The translations under genes were made by a program, and so were the position numbers. This document shows positions 15,482 through 23,889 of a stretch of 33,677 bases of DNA, piece after piece. The stretch's first letter is position 1; each line of letters opens with the position of its first letter. The stretch is from Paracoccaceae bacterium (GTDB lineage: Bacteria > Pseudomonadota > Alphaproteobacteria > Rhodobacterales > Rhodobacteraceae), in the NCBI GenBank assembly GCA_016936395.1, contig JAFGXY010000046.1, positions 1-33,677 of the forward strand, in the 5' to 3' direction. The notes beneath the pieces were generated by a model. The model did not search any database and was not told the DNA's origin. It saw only the letters and a list, made by a program, of their open reading frames with translations.

Positions 15482-17875
15482 TCATGCCAGGCCCGCCGCC
15501 TCCATCAACCGCCGCGCCGCATCGTCGGCCAGCCGTTCGCGCCCCATGCCCTGCACCGGGATGCGGCCGGGTTCCAGAAACAGCGGCGCCGCAAGGGGGG
15601 TGATGCGCGGCAGGCGGCGGGTCTCGATCCGGCCCGTCACGCGCGCCAGCATCTCTTTGATGCGCGAAAAGTCGATCAGCCCGCGCATCGCCTCTTCGCG
15701 GGTGATCTGAAGCAGCAGATGGTCAGGGTCGTATTTGCGCAGCGTGTCATACAGGATGTCGGACGAAAACGTTGCCTGCCGCCCTGATTTGCGGCGGCCC
15801 TGATGGCTGCGCTCGATCAGCCCGGCGATGATGGCACTGGCGCGAAAGGTGCGTTTCATCACGGCGTTTCCGGCCAGCCATGTCTCCAGCCCGTCTTGCA
15901 GCGCGGTCAGATCAAACAGCGGCGCTGCGTCCTGCACCGCGTCAAGGCCCCAGATCAGCGTCGCGTAATCGGTGGCGACAAAGCCCAAGGGCGCAAGGCC
16001 CGCGTCCTCCATCGCCTTGGTCAACAGCAGGCCAAGGGTCTGCTGCGCGTTGCGTCCGGCAAAGCCGTAAACCACCAGATGTTCGCGCCCGTCATGGGCA
16101 AAGCTTTCGCACAGCAGGCTATGGGCGTCGGGCAGGCGCGACACCTCGCGTTGCAGGGCCAGCCAGCTTGCGGTGTGGGCAGGCAGGTCGGGCCAGCGGT
16201 CTTGTTGGAATATGTCAAGAATCCGCTGGGTCAACAGGGTGGATGTGGCGAATTTTGTTCCATTGAAGACAGCCACCTTGGGATCGCGCCCCGGCTGATG
16301 GCTGACTTCCACCGTCATTTCACGCAGGCCCTCATAGCGCACCACCTGCCCGCCGATCAGGAAGGTGTCGCCGGGGGTCAGGGTGGCGGCAAAGGCTTCC
16401 TCGACCTCGCCCAAGGGGGTGCCGCCCACGCGGTTGCGCAGCCGCACCTTTAGGGTTTCCACGTCGATGATGGTGCCAAGGTTCTGCCGGATCACCGCGG
16501 CTGCACGCGGGTCGCGCAAGGCCCACCGGCCATTCGTCTGCTTCAACCGCTGCCAGCGGTCATAGGCGCGCAAGGCATAGCCGCCGGTGGCCACGAAATC
16601 CAGCGTGGCCTCAAACTCGGCCTGTGTCAGCGCGGCATAGGGGCCCGCCGTGATAACCTCGGCAAACAGTGCATCCGCGTCGAACGGGCCGGAACAGGCG
16701 GTCATCAGCACATGCTGGCACAGCACATCGCGCGGGCCGGGGCCGCGGGGTTCGCCGTCCAGCGTGCCGTCGCGCACCGCGTCCAGCGCAGCCTTGCATT
16801 CCACCACCTCAAAGCGGTTCGCGGGCAAAAGCAACGCCTTTGACGGCGCATTGTAGCGGTGGTTGGCGCGGCCAATGCGCTGCACAAGGCGTTTGACGTT
16901 CTTTGGTGCGCCGACCTGAATCACCAGATCGACATCGCCCCAGTCGATGCCAAGGTCCAACGACCCGGTGCAGACAATCGCCCGCAACTCCCCGGCCGCC
17001 ATCGCCGCCTCGACCCGTTCGCGCTGTTCGCGCGACAGGCTGCCGTGGTGGATGCCGATCGGCAGGCTTTCGTCATTGGCCAGCCACAGGTCGTGAAAGA
17101 ACAACTCGGCCTGCGCCCGGGTGTTGTGGAAAATCAGCGTGGTGCGATGGCGTTTGACCTGCTCAAGGATCGCCGGAATGGCATAGCGCCCGCCCCCCCC
17201 GGCCCAAGGCGGCGGCGCGTCGGTTTCCAACATCGCGATATCGGGCGCAGGGCCGGGGTCGGCCAGCAGGATGCCGGTATCGGCGGCCAGAAACCGCGCC
17301 AAGGCGGGCGGGTCTTCCACCGTGGCCGACAGGCCGACGCGACGCAGCCCCGGCGACAGCGTTTGCAACCGCGCCAGCAGCAGCGTCATCTGGTCGCCGC
17401 GTTTGGATTCGGCCAGCGCGTGCAATTCGTCCAGGATCACCCGTTGCAGCCCGGCAAAGAGGCGCGGCGCGTCTTCATAGGACAGAAGCAAGGCCAGGCT
17501 TTCCGGCGTGGTCAGCAAGATCTGCGGGGGATCCGCGCGTTGGCGGCGGCGCTGGGTCTGGCTGGTGTCGCCGGTGCGATCCTCGACCCTTACGGCCAGG
17601 CCCGCACCTTCAATCGGGGTGCGCAGGTTGCGGCGGATGTCGGCGGCAAGTGCCTTCAGGGGCGAGATATACAGCGTATGCAACCCCTTGGCGGGGGAAG
17701 TTGTCAGTTCGGCCAAGGTCGGCAAGAACCCGGCCAAGGTCTTGCCGCCGCCCGTGGGCGCAATCAACAATGTGGCGGGGTCGCCCGCGCGCGCCAGCAT
17801 CTCGTATTGGTGCGGGTGAAGGGTCCAGCCCTTCGCGGTGAACCAATTGGCAAGGGCGGGGGGAAGCTGCGTCAT
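15482..17875 (-). CDS. ligase-associated DNA damage response DEXH-box helicase (Lhr-like)
   Basis: 797 residues, typical for the 'ligase-associated' Lhr-type superfamily 2 helicase. Motifs in order: Q-like HPHQYEML; Walker A APTGGGKT (39-46); motif Ia SPLKALAAD; TTPESLALLL; Walker B DELHA (149-153, the DEXH box); motif III LSATVEDP; motif V TGSLDLGIDWGDVDLVIQVG; and motif VI QRIGRANHR. The C-terminal half (winged helix plus Lhr-specific region, with ETLKVRLRNRVGGTPLGEVEEAF and TLGLLLTKAM) follows the family. It would unwind DNA in repair together with PdeM, an exonuclease and a ligase, none of the last two being present here. The same-strand pdeM lies 107 nt downstream. No clear Shine-Dalgarno precedes the ATG. 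Confidence 0.93.
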   Translation of the reverse strand: MTQLPPALANWFTAKGWTLHPHQYEMLARAGDPATLLIAPTGGGKTLAGFLPTLAELTTSPAKGLHTLYISPLKALAADIRRNLRTPIEGAGLAVRVEDRTGDTSQTQRRRQRADPPQILLTTPESLALLLSYEDAPRLFAGLQRVILDELHALAESKRGDQMTLLLARLQTLSPGLRRVGLSATVEDPPALARFLAADTGILLADPGPAPDIAMLETDAPPPWAGGGGRYAIPAILEQVKRHRTTLIFHNTRAQAELFFHDLWLANDESLPIGIHHGSLSREQRERVEAAMAAGELRAIVCTGSLDLGIDWGDVDLVIQVGAPKNVKRLVQRIGRANHRYNAPSKALLLPANRFEVVECKAALDAVRDGTLDGEPRGPGPRDVLCQHVLMTACSGPFDADALFAEVITAGPYAALTQAEFEATLDFVATGGYALRAYDRWQRLKQTNGRWALRDPRAAAVIRQNLGTIIDVETLKVRLRNRVGGTPLGEVEEAFAATLTPGDTFLIGGQVVRYEGLREMTVEVSHQPGRDPKVAVFNGTKFATSTLLTQRILDIFQQDRWPDLPAHTASWLALQREVSRLPDAHSLLCESFAHDGREHLVVYGFAGRNAQQTLGLLLTKAMEDAGLAPLGFVATDYATLIWGLDAVQDAAPLFDLTALQDGLETWLAGNAVMKRTFRASAIIAGLIERSHQGRRKSGRQATFSSDILYDTLRKYDPDHLLLQITREEAMRGLIDFSRIKEMLARVTGRIETRRLPRITPLAAPLFLEPGRIPVQGMGRERLADDAARRLMEAAGLA

Positions 17876-17972
17876 GCCGGAAGGGTAGCGGCGGCCACGC
17901 CCGCGTCAACGGCCCACGGCCCGTTCGCGATTTTGCTTGAAGGCCGGTGCGCCGGGGCCTAATCCGGGCCCC

Positions 17973-18785
17973 ATGCGAATGCTTTTCCTTGGCGATGTGA
18001 TGGGCCGGACCGGGCGCACGGCGATTGCCGAGCGGTTGCCGGCGCTGCGGGTGGACTGGAACCTTGATTTCGTGGTGGTCAACGGCGAAAATGCCAGCAG
18101 CGGCGCGGGTTTGACGCCCGAACATGCCAAAGGCCTGCTGGATGCCGGGGCCGATTGCCTGACGCTGGGCGACCATGCCTTTGATCAAAAGGACATGCTG
18201 GCCTTCATCGAGCAGGAACCGCGCATCCTGCGGCCGATCAACTTTTCCAAGGTTGCGCCCGGCAAGGGCTGGCGGGTGTTCACCGCAACCCAGGGCCGCA
18301 AGGTTCTGGTGGCGCAGGTCTTGGGGCAGGTGTTCATGAAACGCCCGTTTGACGACCCGTTTTCGGCGATTGAACAGGTGCTCAAGGCGCATCCGATGGG
18401 CGGCATGGTGCAGGCCTCGATCGTCGATGTGCATGCCGAGGCCACGTCGGAAAAGATGGCGATGGGCCATTGGTGCGACGGGCAGGCCAGTCTGGTGGTG
18501 GGCACCCATACCCATGTGCCGACGGGCGATGCGCAAATCCTGACCGGTGGCACCGCCTACCTGACCGATGCCGGCATGTGCGGTGACTACAACTCGGTGA
18601 TCGGGATGGAAAAACTTGAACCCTTGCGGCGGTTCATCACCGGCATGCCGAAGGCGCGGTTTGAACCGGCGGCGGGGCCTGCCACGCTGTCGGGCGTCTA
18701 TGTCGAAACCGATGACCGCACCGGCAAGGCACAAAGCGTGCGGATGATCCGCACGGGCGGGCGGCTGCAAGAGGCGCGGCCTTGA
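17973..18785 (+). CDS. TIGR00282-family metallophosphoesterase (YmdB-like)
   Basis: 270 residues. The opening MRMLFLGDVMGRTGR is the family hallmark, followed by VVVNGENASSGAGLT, LTLGDHAFDQKD, the long PFDDPFSAIEQVL segment, VDVHAEATSEKMAMGHWCDG and VVGTHTHVPTGDAQIL. These supply the Asp, Glu, Asn and His ligands of a two-metal site. B. subtilis YmdB, a relative, hydrolyses cyclic nucleotides including 2',3'-cAMP and affects RNA turnover and biofilm formation; a similar phosphodiesterase activity is inferred here. It is divergent from the helicase gene with about 97 nt between starts. The stop codon overlaps the TTG start of a small downstream ORF. Confidence 0.9.
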   Translation: MRMLFLGDVMGRTGRTAIAERLPALRVDWNLDFVVVNGENASSGAGLTPEHAKGLLDAGADCLTLGDHAFDQKDMLAFIEQEPRILRPINFSKVAPGKGWRVFTATQGRKVLVAQVLGQVFMKRPFDDPFSAIEQVLKAHPMGGMVQASIVDVHAEATSEKMAMGHWCDGQASLVVGTHTHVPTGDAQILTGGTAYLTDAGMCGDYNSVIGMEKLEPLRRFITGMPKARFEPAAGPATLSGVYVETDDRTGKAQSVRMIRTGGRLQEARP

Positions 18786-18922
18786 GTGCCCAAATGCTGG
18801 ACGGTCGTGCGACCCTTGGCCGGGCTTTGGGCCATGGTGTCGTCTGCGTGCTTGCGGTGCTGCCGGTGGGCGTGGCATGGGTGCATCCAAGCGCCAAAAA
18901 CAGCGCCATGCAGGGGATGTGA
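18782..18922 (+). CDS. putative 46-residue single-helix microprotein
   Basis: A short frame that exactly fills the gap between the YmdB-like gene and the permease. It opens with TTG at 18782, overlapping the upstream TGA (TTGA), with AAGAGG seven bases before it. Its TGA (18920-18922) overlaps the permease ATG (TGATG). An internal ATG at 18794 would give 42 residues. The product has a short polar start (SAQMLDGRATLGRALGHG), one hydrophobic stretch (VVCVLAVLPVGVAWV) and a tail HPSAKNSAMQGM. The overlaps at both ends and the ribosome-binding site favour a real, translationally coupled gene. No family is recognised, and chance cannot be excluded for a frame this short. Confidence 0.45.
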   Translation: MSAQMLDGRATLGRALGHGVVCVLAVLPVGVAWVHPSAKNSAMQGM

Positions 18923-20700
18923 TGTTCGGGATCGCGCTGGATCAGACCGTTCAGGCCTATGCGGCCATTGCCATTCTGGTCGGCATGCTGGTCTTGTTCG
19001 TGCGCGAAACCTATCCGGTCGAGGTGACGGCCATCGGCGGCGCCAGCCTGATGCTGGTGCTGGGCATCCTGCCCGAAGCCGATGCGGCAAAGGCGCTGTC
19101 GAACGCAGCCCCCTGGACGATTGCCGCGATGTTCATCATCATGGGGGGGCTGGTGCGGACCGGCGCTCTGGACAACGCCACCCAACTGGCCTTGCGCTAT
19201 GTCGAAACGCATCCGAAATCGGCGCTGGTGGTGATCTGCCTCAGCGTGGTGACGCTGTCGGCCTTCATGAACAACACCCCGATCGTGGTGCTGATGATTC
19301 CGGTGTTCATGCAGATCGCCCGCAAGCTGCATCTGGCGCCGTCCAAGCTGATGATCCCGTTGTCGTATATGTCGATCTTCGGCGGCACGACCACGCTGAT
19401 TGGCACCTCGACCAACCTTGTGGTCGATGGGGTGGCGCGCCAACGCGGGCTTGAACCCTTTGGGATTTTCGAGATCACCCCCTTGGGCATTGCGGCATCG
19501 GTGGTGGGGCTGGGGTATCTTGCGCTGTTCACCCGCAAGCTGCTGCCCGACCGCGACAGCATGGCGATGATGCTGACCGACCGCAGCCAGATGAAGTTCT
19601 TTACCGAAGTCGTGGTGCCCGAGGGCAGCCCGATCATCGGGCAGAAGGTGGACAGCGTGCCGCTGTTCAAGCGCGACAACATGCGGGTGGTCGATGTGTT
19701 GCGCGGTGACGCCAGCTTGCGCCGTCAACTGGCCGAGGTGGTGCTTCAGTTCGGTGACCGGGTGGTGTTGCGCACACCGATGTCGGAAGTGCTGGCCTTG
19801 CAAGAGTCCAAGGAACTGCGGATGGTTGAAAAGCTGTCTTCGGTGCAGACCACCACGGTCGAGGTGCTGATCACCCCCGGCTGTGCCATGGTGGGCCGGT
19901 CGTTGGGCAGCATGCGGTTGCGGCGGCGTTATGGCGTCTATCAACTGGCGGTGCATCGCAAGAACCAGAACATCGGGCGGCAGTTGGATGATCTGATCGT
20001 GCAGGTTGGCGACACCTTGCTGCTGGAAGGCGCCCCCGCCGATATTCAGCGCCTTGCCGCCGAGATGGAGGTGGTTGACATCTCGGTGCCGTCAGACCGG
20101 GCCTATCGCCGGACCAAGGCCCCGATCGTGATGTTGGTGCTGGCCGGCGTGGTTGGCCTGTCGGCGCTGAACGCGGCCCCGATTCTGGTGCTGGCGATGA
20201 TCGGGGTCGGCGTGGTGTTGCTGACGCGCTGCATTGATGCCGATGAGGCGTTCGGTTTCGTCGAGGGCCGCCTGCTGGCACTGATCTTTGCCATGCTGGC
20301 GGTGGGGGCCGGGCTGGAACATTCGGGCGCGATCCAGATGGTGGTGGGCAGCATCGCGCCGTATCTGACGGGTCTGCCGCCGTTCTTTCTGATCCTGACC
20401 GTCTATGCCATCACCTCGGTCCTGACCGAAATGGTGTCGAACACGGCGGTGGCGGTGATCATGGCGCCGGTGGCGATTGCGCTTGCAACGCAGCTGGGGT
20501 TTGATCCGCGCCCGCTGCTGGTTGCGGTGATGTTCGGGGCCTCGGCAGCATTCTCGACCCCAATCGGCTATCAGACGAACACGCTGGTCTATGGCCCCGG
20601 CGGGTATCGTTTTTCCGATTTTCTGCGTATTGGTGTTCCGTTGAACATTGTGATGATGGTGGCAATCAGCCTGCTGATCCCGGTGTTCTTTCCGTTCTGA
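18922..20700 (+). CDS. SLC13 (DASS)-type permease with two RCK_C/TrkA-C domains
   Basis: 592 residues. A first membrane half includes ETYPVEVTAIGGASLMLVLG, the FMNNTPIVVLMIPVFM re-entrant-type motif and GGTTTLIGTSTNLVVDGVARQ, all typical of the divalent-anion:sodium symporter family. Two cytosolic RCK_C domains follow (about residues 221-292 and 308-375; VVPEGSPIIGQKVDSVPL and LITPGCAMVGRSLGSMRL). The second membrane half has VLTEMVSNTAVAVIMAPVAIALA and GASAAFSTPIGYQTNTLVYGPGGY. Such proteins move sulfate, dicarboxylates or related anions; the substrate cannot be told from sequence, and RCK_C domains usually bind a ligand that gates transport. AGGGGA four bases upstream supports the ATG, which overlaps the microprotein stop. 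Confidence 0.9.
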   Translation: MFGIALDQTVQAYAAIAILVGMLVLFVRETYPVEVTAIGGASLMLVLGILPEADAAKALSNAAPWTIAAMFIIMGGLVRTGALDNATQLALRYVETHPKSALVVICLSVVTLSAFMNNTPIVVLMIPVFMQIARKLHLAPSKLMIPLSYMSIFGGTTTLIGTSTNLVVDGVARQRGLEPFGIFEITPLGIAASVVGLGYLALFTRKLLPDRDSMAMMLTDRSQMKFFTEVVVPEGSPIIGQKVDSVPLFKRDNMRVVDVLRGDASLRRQLAEVVLQFGDRVVLRTPMSEVLALQESKELRMVEKLSSVQTTTVEVLITPGCAMVGRSLGSMRLRRRYGVYQLAVHRKNQNIGRQLDDLIVQVGDTLLLEGAPADIQRLAAEMEVVDISVPSDRAYRRTKAPIVMLVLAGVVGLSALNAAPILVLAMIGVGVVLLTRCIDADEAFGFVEGRLLALIFAMLAVGAGLEHSGAIQMVVGSIAPYLTGLPPFFLILTVYAITSVLTEMVSNTAVAVIMAPVAIALATQLGFDPRPLLVAVMFGASAAFSTPIGYQTNTLVYGPGGYRFSDFLRIGVPLNIVMMVAISLLIPVFFPF

Positions 20701-20715
20701 AGAAGGGTAGTCCTG

Positions 20716-21075
20716 ATGCGCAAGGTCTTGGCCACTGTCTTGGCTCTGGGCGGTTGTGTGGCGCCCCTTGGCAGCCCGGTGCCGCAATCGGCCAGCCTGT
20801 CGGCCACCGTTCTGACGCTGACCCTGTCGGATGGCACGATCTGCCGTGCGCCTTGGGCATCTGCGCCGGTGGGTCGGATGGATCGCTGCGGTCCGGGCTA
20901 TGGCTATGCCGTGCGGGTGATCGACACTCCCAACCTGTTGCGCCAGTTCTGGAGCGATCTGACCACGGCACTGGGTGCCGAAGGCCTTGTCGTGCCCTTG
21001 GCCGAGGTGGTGATCACCGATCCGGCAGGGATTGACCGGGTGTTTGTCTCGCCCCCGCCCTCGGAAAAGGAGTGA
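20716..21075 (+). CDS. small hypothetical lipoprotein
   Basis: 119 residues. The N-terminus MRKVLATVLALGGC is a lipoprotein signal peptide with a probable acylated Cys14. The mature part (SATVLTLTLSDGTICRAPW, RMDRCGPGYGYAVRVIDTPNLLRQFW and VPLAEVVITDPAGIDRVFVSPP) has two further Cys residues that could form a disulfide in the periplasm. I do not recognise a named domain. AAGGG precedes the ATG at good distance. The gene begins 15 nt after the permease stop and ends just before the phosphohexomutase start, so it is probably part of the same transcript. Confidence 0.75.
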   Translation: MRKVLATVLALGGCVAPLGSPVPQSASLSATVLTLTLSDGTICRAPWASAPVGRMDRCGPGYGYAVRVIDTPNLLRQFWSDLTTALGAEGLVVPLAEVVITDPAGIDRVFVSPPPSEKE

Positions 21076-21079
21076 TCTC

Positions 21080-22465
21080 ATGCCGCCGAAGTTTGGAACC
21101 AGCGGCCTGCGCGGTCTGGTGTCAGATCTGACGCCCGCCGTGGTGGGCGACTACACGCGGGCATTTCTGGCGGCCTGCCCGCATGGCACGGGCCTGTGGG
21201 TGGGGCGCGACCTGCGGGCAAGCTCGCATGACTTGGCCGAGGTGGTGATTGCCGCCGCGCGCGGCGAAGGCGTGCCTGTCACCGATTGCGGCGCGGTGCC
21301 GACGCCTGCGTTGGCGATGGCCGCGATGCGGGCCGGGGCTTCGGCGGTGATGGTGACGGGCAGCCATATCCCGGCCGACCGCAACGGGCTGAAGTTCTAT
21401 GTGCCGGGCGGCGAGATCACCAAGGCCGATGAGGCCGCCATTCTGGCAGCCCTTGGCCGCGCGCCTGCCGGTGCGGCCAGCCACCGTCACAGCACGTTCG
21501 AGGTGGGTGGCGATTGGGCGGCGCGCTATCGGGCAGCCTTCGGGCGGGCGCTGGAGGGCATGAAGGTCGGCGTCTGGGCCCATTCCGCCGTCAGCCGCGA
21601 TCTGCTGGTGACCTGTCTTGAGGCCTTGGGCGCGCGGGTCGCGGTGCTGGGCCGGTCAGAGGTTTTCGTGCCGGTCGATACCGAAGCCGTGCCCGCCGAT
21701 GTGCGCGCGCAACTGGCGGCATGGGCCGAGGGGCTGGATGCGATTGTTTCGACCGATGGCGATGGCGACCGGCCTTTGGTGGCAGATGCTACGGGCCGGA
21801 TTGTTCCGGGCGATGTTTTGGGCCAGATCACGGCGGCGCTGTTGCGGGCCGAGGTGGTGGTGACAACGGTGTCGGCCAACACCGGGGTGGACCTGTCGGG
21901 CCGCTTTGGCCGGGTGCTGCGGACCAAGATCGGCTCGCCCTTCGTGATCGCGGCGATGCAGGCCGCAGGTGGCCGGGTGGTCGGCTATGAGCCTAACGGC
22001 GGCTTTTTGCTGGGGTTTGATGCCATGGGGCCGGAAGGGCCGTTGCCGCGGCTGATGACGCGCGACAGTCTGTTGCCCATCGTGGCGGCGCTGGTCGAGG
22101 GCAAGCGTGCGGGGTCGCTGGCCGCCCGTGTGGCGATGGAGCCTGCGCGCTTTACCGTCACCGACCGGCTGGAGTCTGTGCCGACCGAAGCGTCACGGGC
22201 GCTGCTGGCGCGGGTCGAGGCCGATCCGGCGGGGTTTGTTGCGGCACTGGGGGCGGTGCAGGCGGTGGACCGGACCGATGGCCTGCGCCTGACGCTTTCG
22301 GGCGGTGACATCGTGCATCTGCGCCCGTCGGGCAATGCGCCCGAGTTCCGGGTCTATGCCGAAGCCGCCTCGCCCGAGGCTGCCGCCAGCCTGATGACAG
22401 GGGCTTTTGGCCTTGTCACATCGGCCTTGGGCCAAGCCTTGCAGCCGGGGCCGGGGCTGGTGTAA
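21080..22465 (+). CDS. phosphomannomutase / phosphoglucomutase family phosphohexomutase
   Basis: 461 residues of the alpha-D-phosphohexomutase superfamily. Motifs in order: FGTSGLRG at the N-terminus; the active-site serine loop [16 protein letters not shown] with Ser95 (the usual sequence is TASHNP, so Gly and Ile replace Ala and Asn); the metal loop DGDGDRP (226-231); the sugar loop [11 protein letters not shown]; and the phosphate-binding [15 protein letters not shown]. These support interconversion of hexose 1- and 6-phosphates. The divergent sugar loop prevents a firm call between mannose, glucose and glucosamine substrates. It is not GlmM in style, since the serine loop lacks the GlmM form. 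AAGGAG seven bases before the ATG fixes the start; an upstream in-frame codon at 21032 lies in the lipoprotein gene. Confidence 0.88.
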   Translation: MPPKFGTSGLRGLVSDLTPAVVGDYTRAFLAACPHGTGLWVGRDLRASSHDLAEVVIAAARGEGVPVTDCGAVPTPALAMAAMRAGASAVMVTGSHIPADRNGLKFYVPGGEITKADEAAILAALGRAPAGAASHRHSTFEVGGDWAARYRAAFGRALEGMKVGVWAHSAVSRDLLVTCLEALGARVAVLGRSEVFVPVDTEAVPADVRAQLAAWAEGLDAIVSTDGDGDRPLVADATGRIVPGDVLGQITAALLRAEVVVTTVSANTGVDLSGRFGRVLRTKIGSPFVIAAMQAAGGRVVGYEPNGGFLLGFDAMGPEGPLPRLMTRDSLLPIVAALVEGKRAGSLAARVAMEPARFTVTDRLESVPTEASRALLARVEADPAGFVAALGAVQAVDRTDGLRLTLSGGDIVHLRPSGNAPEFRVYAEAASPEAAASLMTGAFGLVTSALGQALQPGPGLV

Positions 22466-22509
22466 GGGAACCCATCACCGATCAGACGGGTTTAGGGAGC
22501 ACGGGGCAC

Positions 22510-23253
22510 ATGGCTGGCCATTCCAAATGGGCGAACATCCAGCATCGCAAGGGCAAGCAGGACAAGCTGCGCTCGAAGATGTTTTCGAAACTGGCGAAGG
22601 AAATCACCGTCGCCGCCAAGATGGGGATGCCCGACCCCGACATGAACCCGCGCCTGCGTCTGGCGGTCAAGGCGGCCAAGGCAGTGTCGATGCCGAAGGA
22701 CGTGATCGACCGCGCCATCAAGAAATCCCAGATGGGCGATGGCGCGGATTACACCGAGATCCGCTATGAAGGCTATGGCGTGAACGGGATTGCGATCATC
22801 GTCGAAGCGATGACCGACAACATGAACCGCACCGCCAGCAATGTGCGCAGCTATTTCAGCAAGGCGGGCGGCAACCTTGGCACCACCGGGTCGGTGTCGC
22901 ACAGCTTTGACCGGGTGGGCGAGATCACCTACCCGGCCTCGGTGGGCGATGCTGACGCGGTGATGATGGCCGCACTTGAGGCGGGGGCCGATGATGTGGA
23001 GTCCGATGAAGACGGCCATTGGATCTATTGCTCGGTCGAGGCGTTGAACGAGGTGTCCGACGCGCTGGAAAAGACACTGGGGGAATCGACCGAATCAAAG
23101 CTGATCTGGAAGCCGCAGACCCTGACCGAGGTCGATCTGGAAACGGCGCAGAAGCTGATGCGGCTGATCGACATGCTGGAGGAGGATGACGACGTGCAGA
23201 CCGTGACGCACAACTTCGACATCCCCGAGGACGTGGCGGCGCAGCTGGAGTGA
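22510..23253 (+). CDS. YebC/PmpR family transcriptional/translation factor
   Basis: 247 residues, standard length. The N-terminus [32 protein letters not shown] is diagnostic, followed by [18 protein letters not shown], the [18 protein letters not shown] domain 2 core and [16 protein letters not shown]. The acidic C-terminus ([20 protein letters not shown]) is typical. Family members were first described as DNA-binding regulators (PmpR); later work in bacteria and mitochondria links YebC/TACO1 proteins to relieving ribosome stalling. AGGGAG ten bases upstream supports the start. A perfect 16-bp terminator stem follows, so the gene ends the transcription unit. Confidence 0.95.
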   Translation: MAGHSKWANIQHRKGKQDKLRSKMFSKLAKEITVAAKMGMPDPDMNPRLRLAVKAAKAVSMPKDVIDRAIKKSQMGDGADYTEIRYEGYGVNGIAIIVEAMTDNMNRTASNVRSYFSKAGGNLGTTGSVSHSFDRVGEITYPASVGDADAVMMAALEAGADDVESDEDGHWIYCSVEALNEVSDALEKTLGESTESKLIWKPQTLTEVDLETAQKLMRLIDMLEEDDDVQTVTHNFDIPEDVAAQLE

Positions 23254-23270
23254 CGCCGGCTTCGGTGCAA

Positions 23271-23306
23271 TGACAAAGGGCCGCGCACAGGCGCGGCCCT
23301 TTGTCA
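23271..23306 (+). terminator. terminator hairpin after the yebC-type gene
   Basis: Perfect inverted repeat TGACAAAGGGCCGCGC (23271-23286) and GCGCGGCCCTTTGTCA (23291-23306) with the loop ACAG: a 16-bp GC-rich stem whose 3' arm carries TTTGTCATTGG. It lies 17 nt after the stop codon. The stem is symmetrical and could work in either direction. Confidence 0.85.
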
Positions 23307-23631
23307 TTGGCAGGGGTGTGCAGGGGGCCTTTCGAAGGTTTGCCAGGCTCCAACACAGGACCGCGCCCTTGATTCCGGACCAAGAGGCCAGATCGGAAGG
23401 GAACCGCGTCGCCCCCCCCCCGGGCAGTTCCCCTTGCGGTGCAATTCTCACCCCATTCCCCGATCCTTCCGCCAAGCCCCTTGCAATTCGGGCGCAATGG
23501 GCGCATGTAAAGTGGGCAAAGTTTCTCTCTTTCGGTCTTCTGTCTGCTTCGGCCCACAGTCACTCGATCTAGACGACTCTCGGCCGGGCCATCGCATGTT
23601 GTGGGTGGCACACACTACAGGAGATCTCACG
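23307..23631. other. long gene-free stretch upstream of the cold-shock gene, with a C10 homopolymer
   Basis: No plausible protein-coding frame or RNA gene is recognised in these 325 bases. A run of ten C lies at 23412-23421. A TTGCAA (23481-23486) and TGTAAA (23506-23511) pair has a 19-nt spacer, so is at best a weak promoter. The stretch just before the start (CAGGAG near 23618) contains the ribosome-binding site of the cold-shock gene. A long leader RNA is typical for cold-shock genes and could explain part of this region, but I can identify no cold-box by eye. Confidence 0.5.
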
Positions 23632-23838
23632 ATGGCCAACGGCACCGTGAAATGGTTCAACGCCACCAAAGGCTTCGGTTTCATCGCACCGGAAGGCGGC
23701 ACCAAGGACGTGTTCGTGCACATCACCGCGCTTGAGCGCGCTGGTATCCGTGCGCTGAACGACGGCCAAGCTGTCACCTTCGATCTGGAGCGTGACCGCA
23801 ACGGTCGCGAATCCGCGACCAATCTGGCTCTGGCCTGA
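23632..23838 (+). CDS. cold-shock protein (CspA family)
   Basis: 68-residue single CSD protein: MANGTVKWFNATKGFGFIAP, then DVFVHITAL and DGQAVTFDLERDRNGRESATNLALA. The RNA-binding motifs RNP1 (KGFGFI) and RNP2 (VFVHI) are intact. Such proteins bind single-stranded nucleic acids and melt RNA structures at low temperature or in stationary phase; which stimulus applies here is unknown. The frame is open almost 200 nt upstream, but the ATG at 23632 gives the exact family N-terminus and has AGGAG about eight bases before it. A clear terminator follows, so it is monocistronic. Confidence 0.96.
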   Translation: MANGTVKWFNATKGFGFIAPEGGTKDVFVHITALERAGIRALNDGQAVTFDLERDRNGRESATNLALA

Positions 23839-23859
23839 TTTATTCGGTCTGACCTTTGA

Positions 23860-23889
23860 AACGGGGGTGGCGCAAGCCGCCCCCGTTTT
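23860..23889 (+). terminator. Rho-independent terminator after the cold-shock gene
   Basis: AACGGGGGTGGC (23860-23871) pairs with GCCGCCCCCGTT (23876-23887) with one T-G pair and the loop GCAA, followed by TT completing a T4 run. It lies 21 nt after the stop codon. Confidence 0.88.

Noticed and set aside
17876..17972. Search for a LexA box before the repair helicase
   Set aside because: GTTC occurs once, but the partner half-site seven bases away reads TGCT, so there is no acceptable SOS box here.
18786..19454. 222-codon frame overlapping the permease start
   Set aside because: It lies mostly in a shifted frame of the permease, with Cys/Trp/Arg-rich composition; the shorter frame ending at 18922 fits the gene boundaries better.
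22467..22492. AACCC/GGGTT inverted repeat before the yebC-type gene
   Set aside because: A five-base stem with a long loop and no T tail; too weak for a terminator or attenuator.
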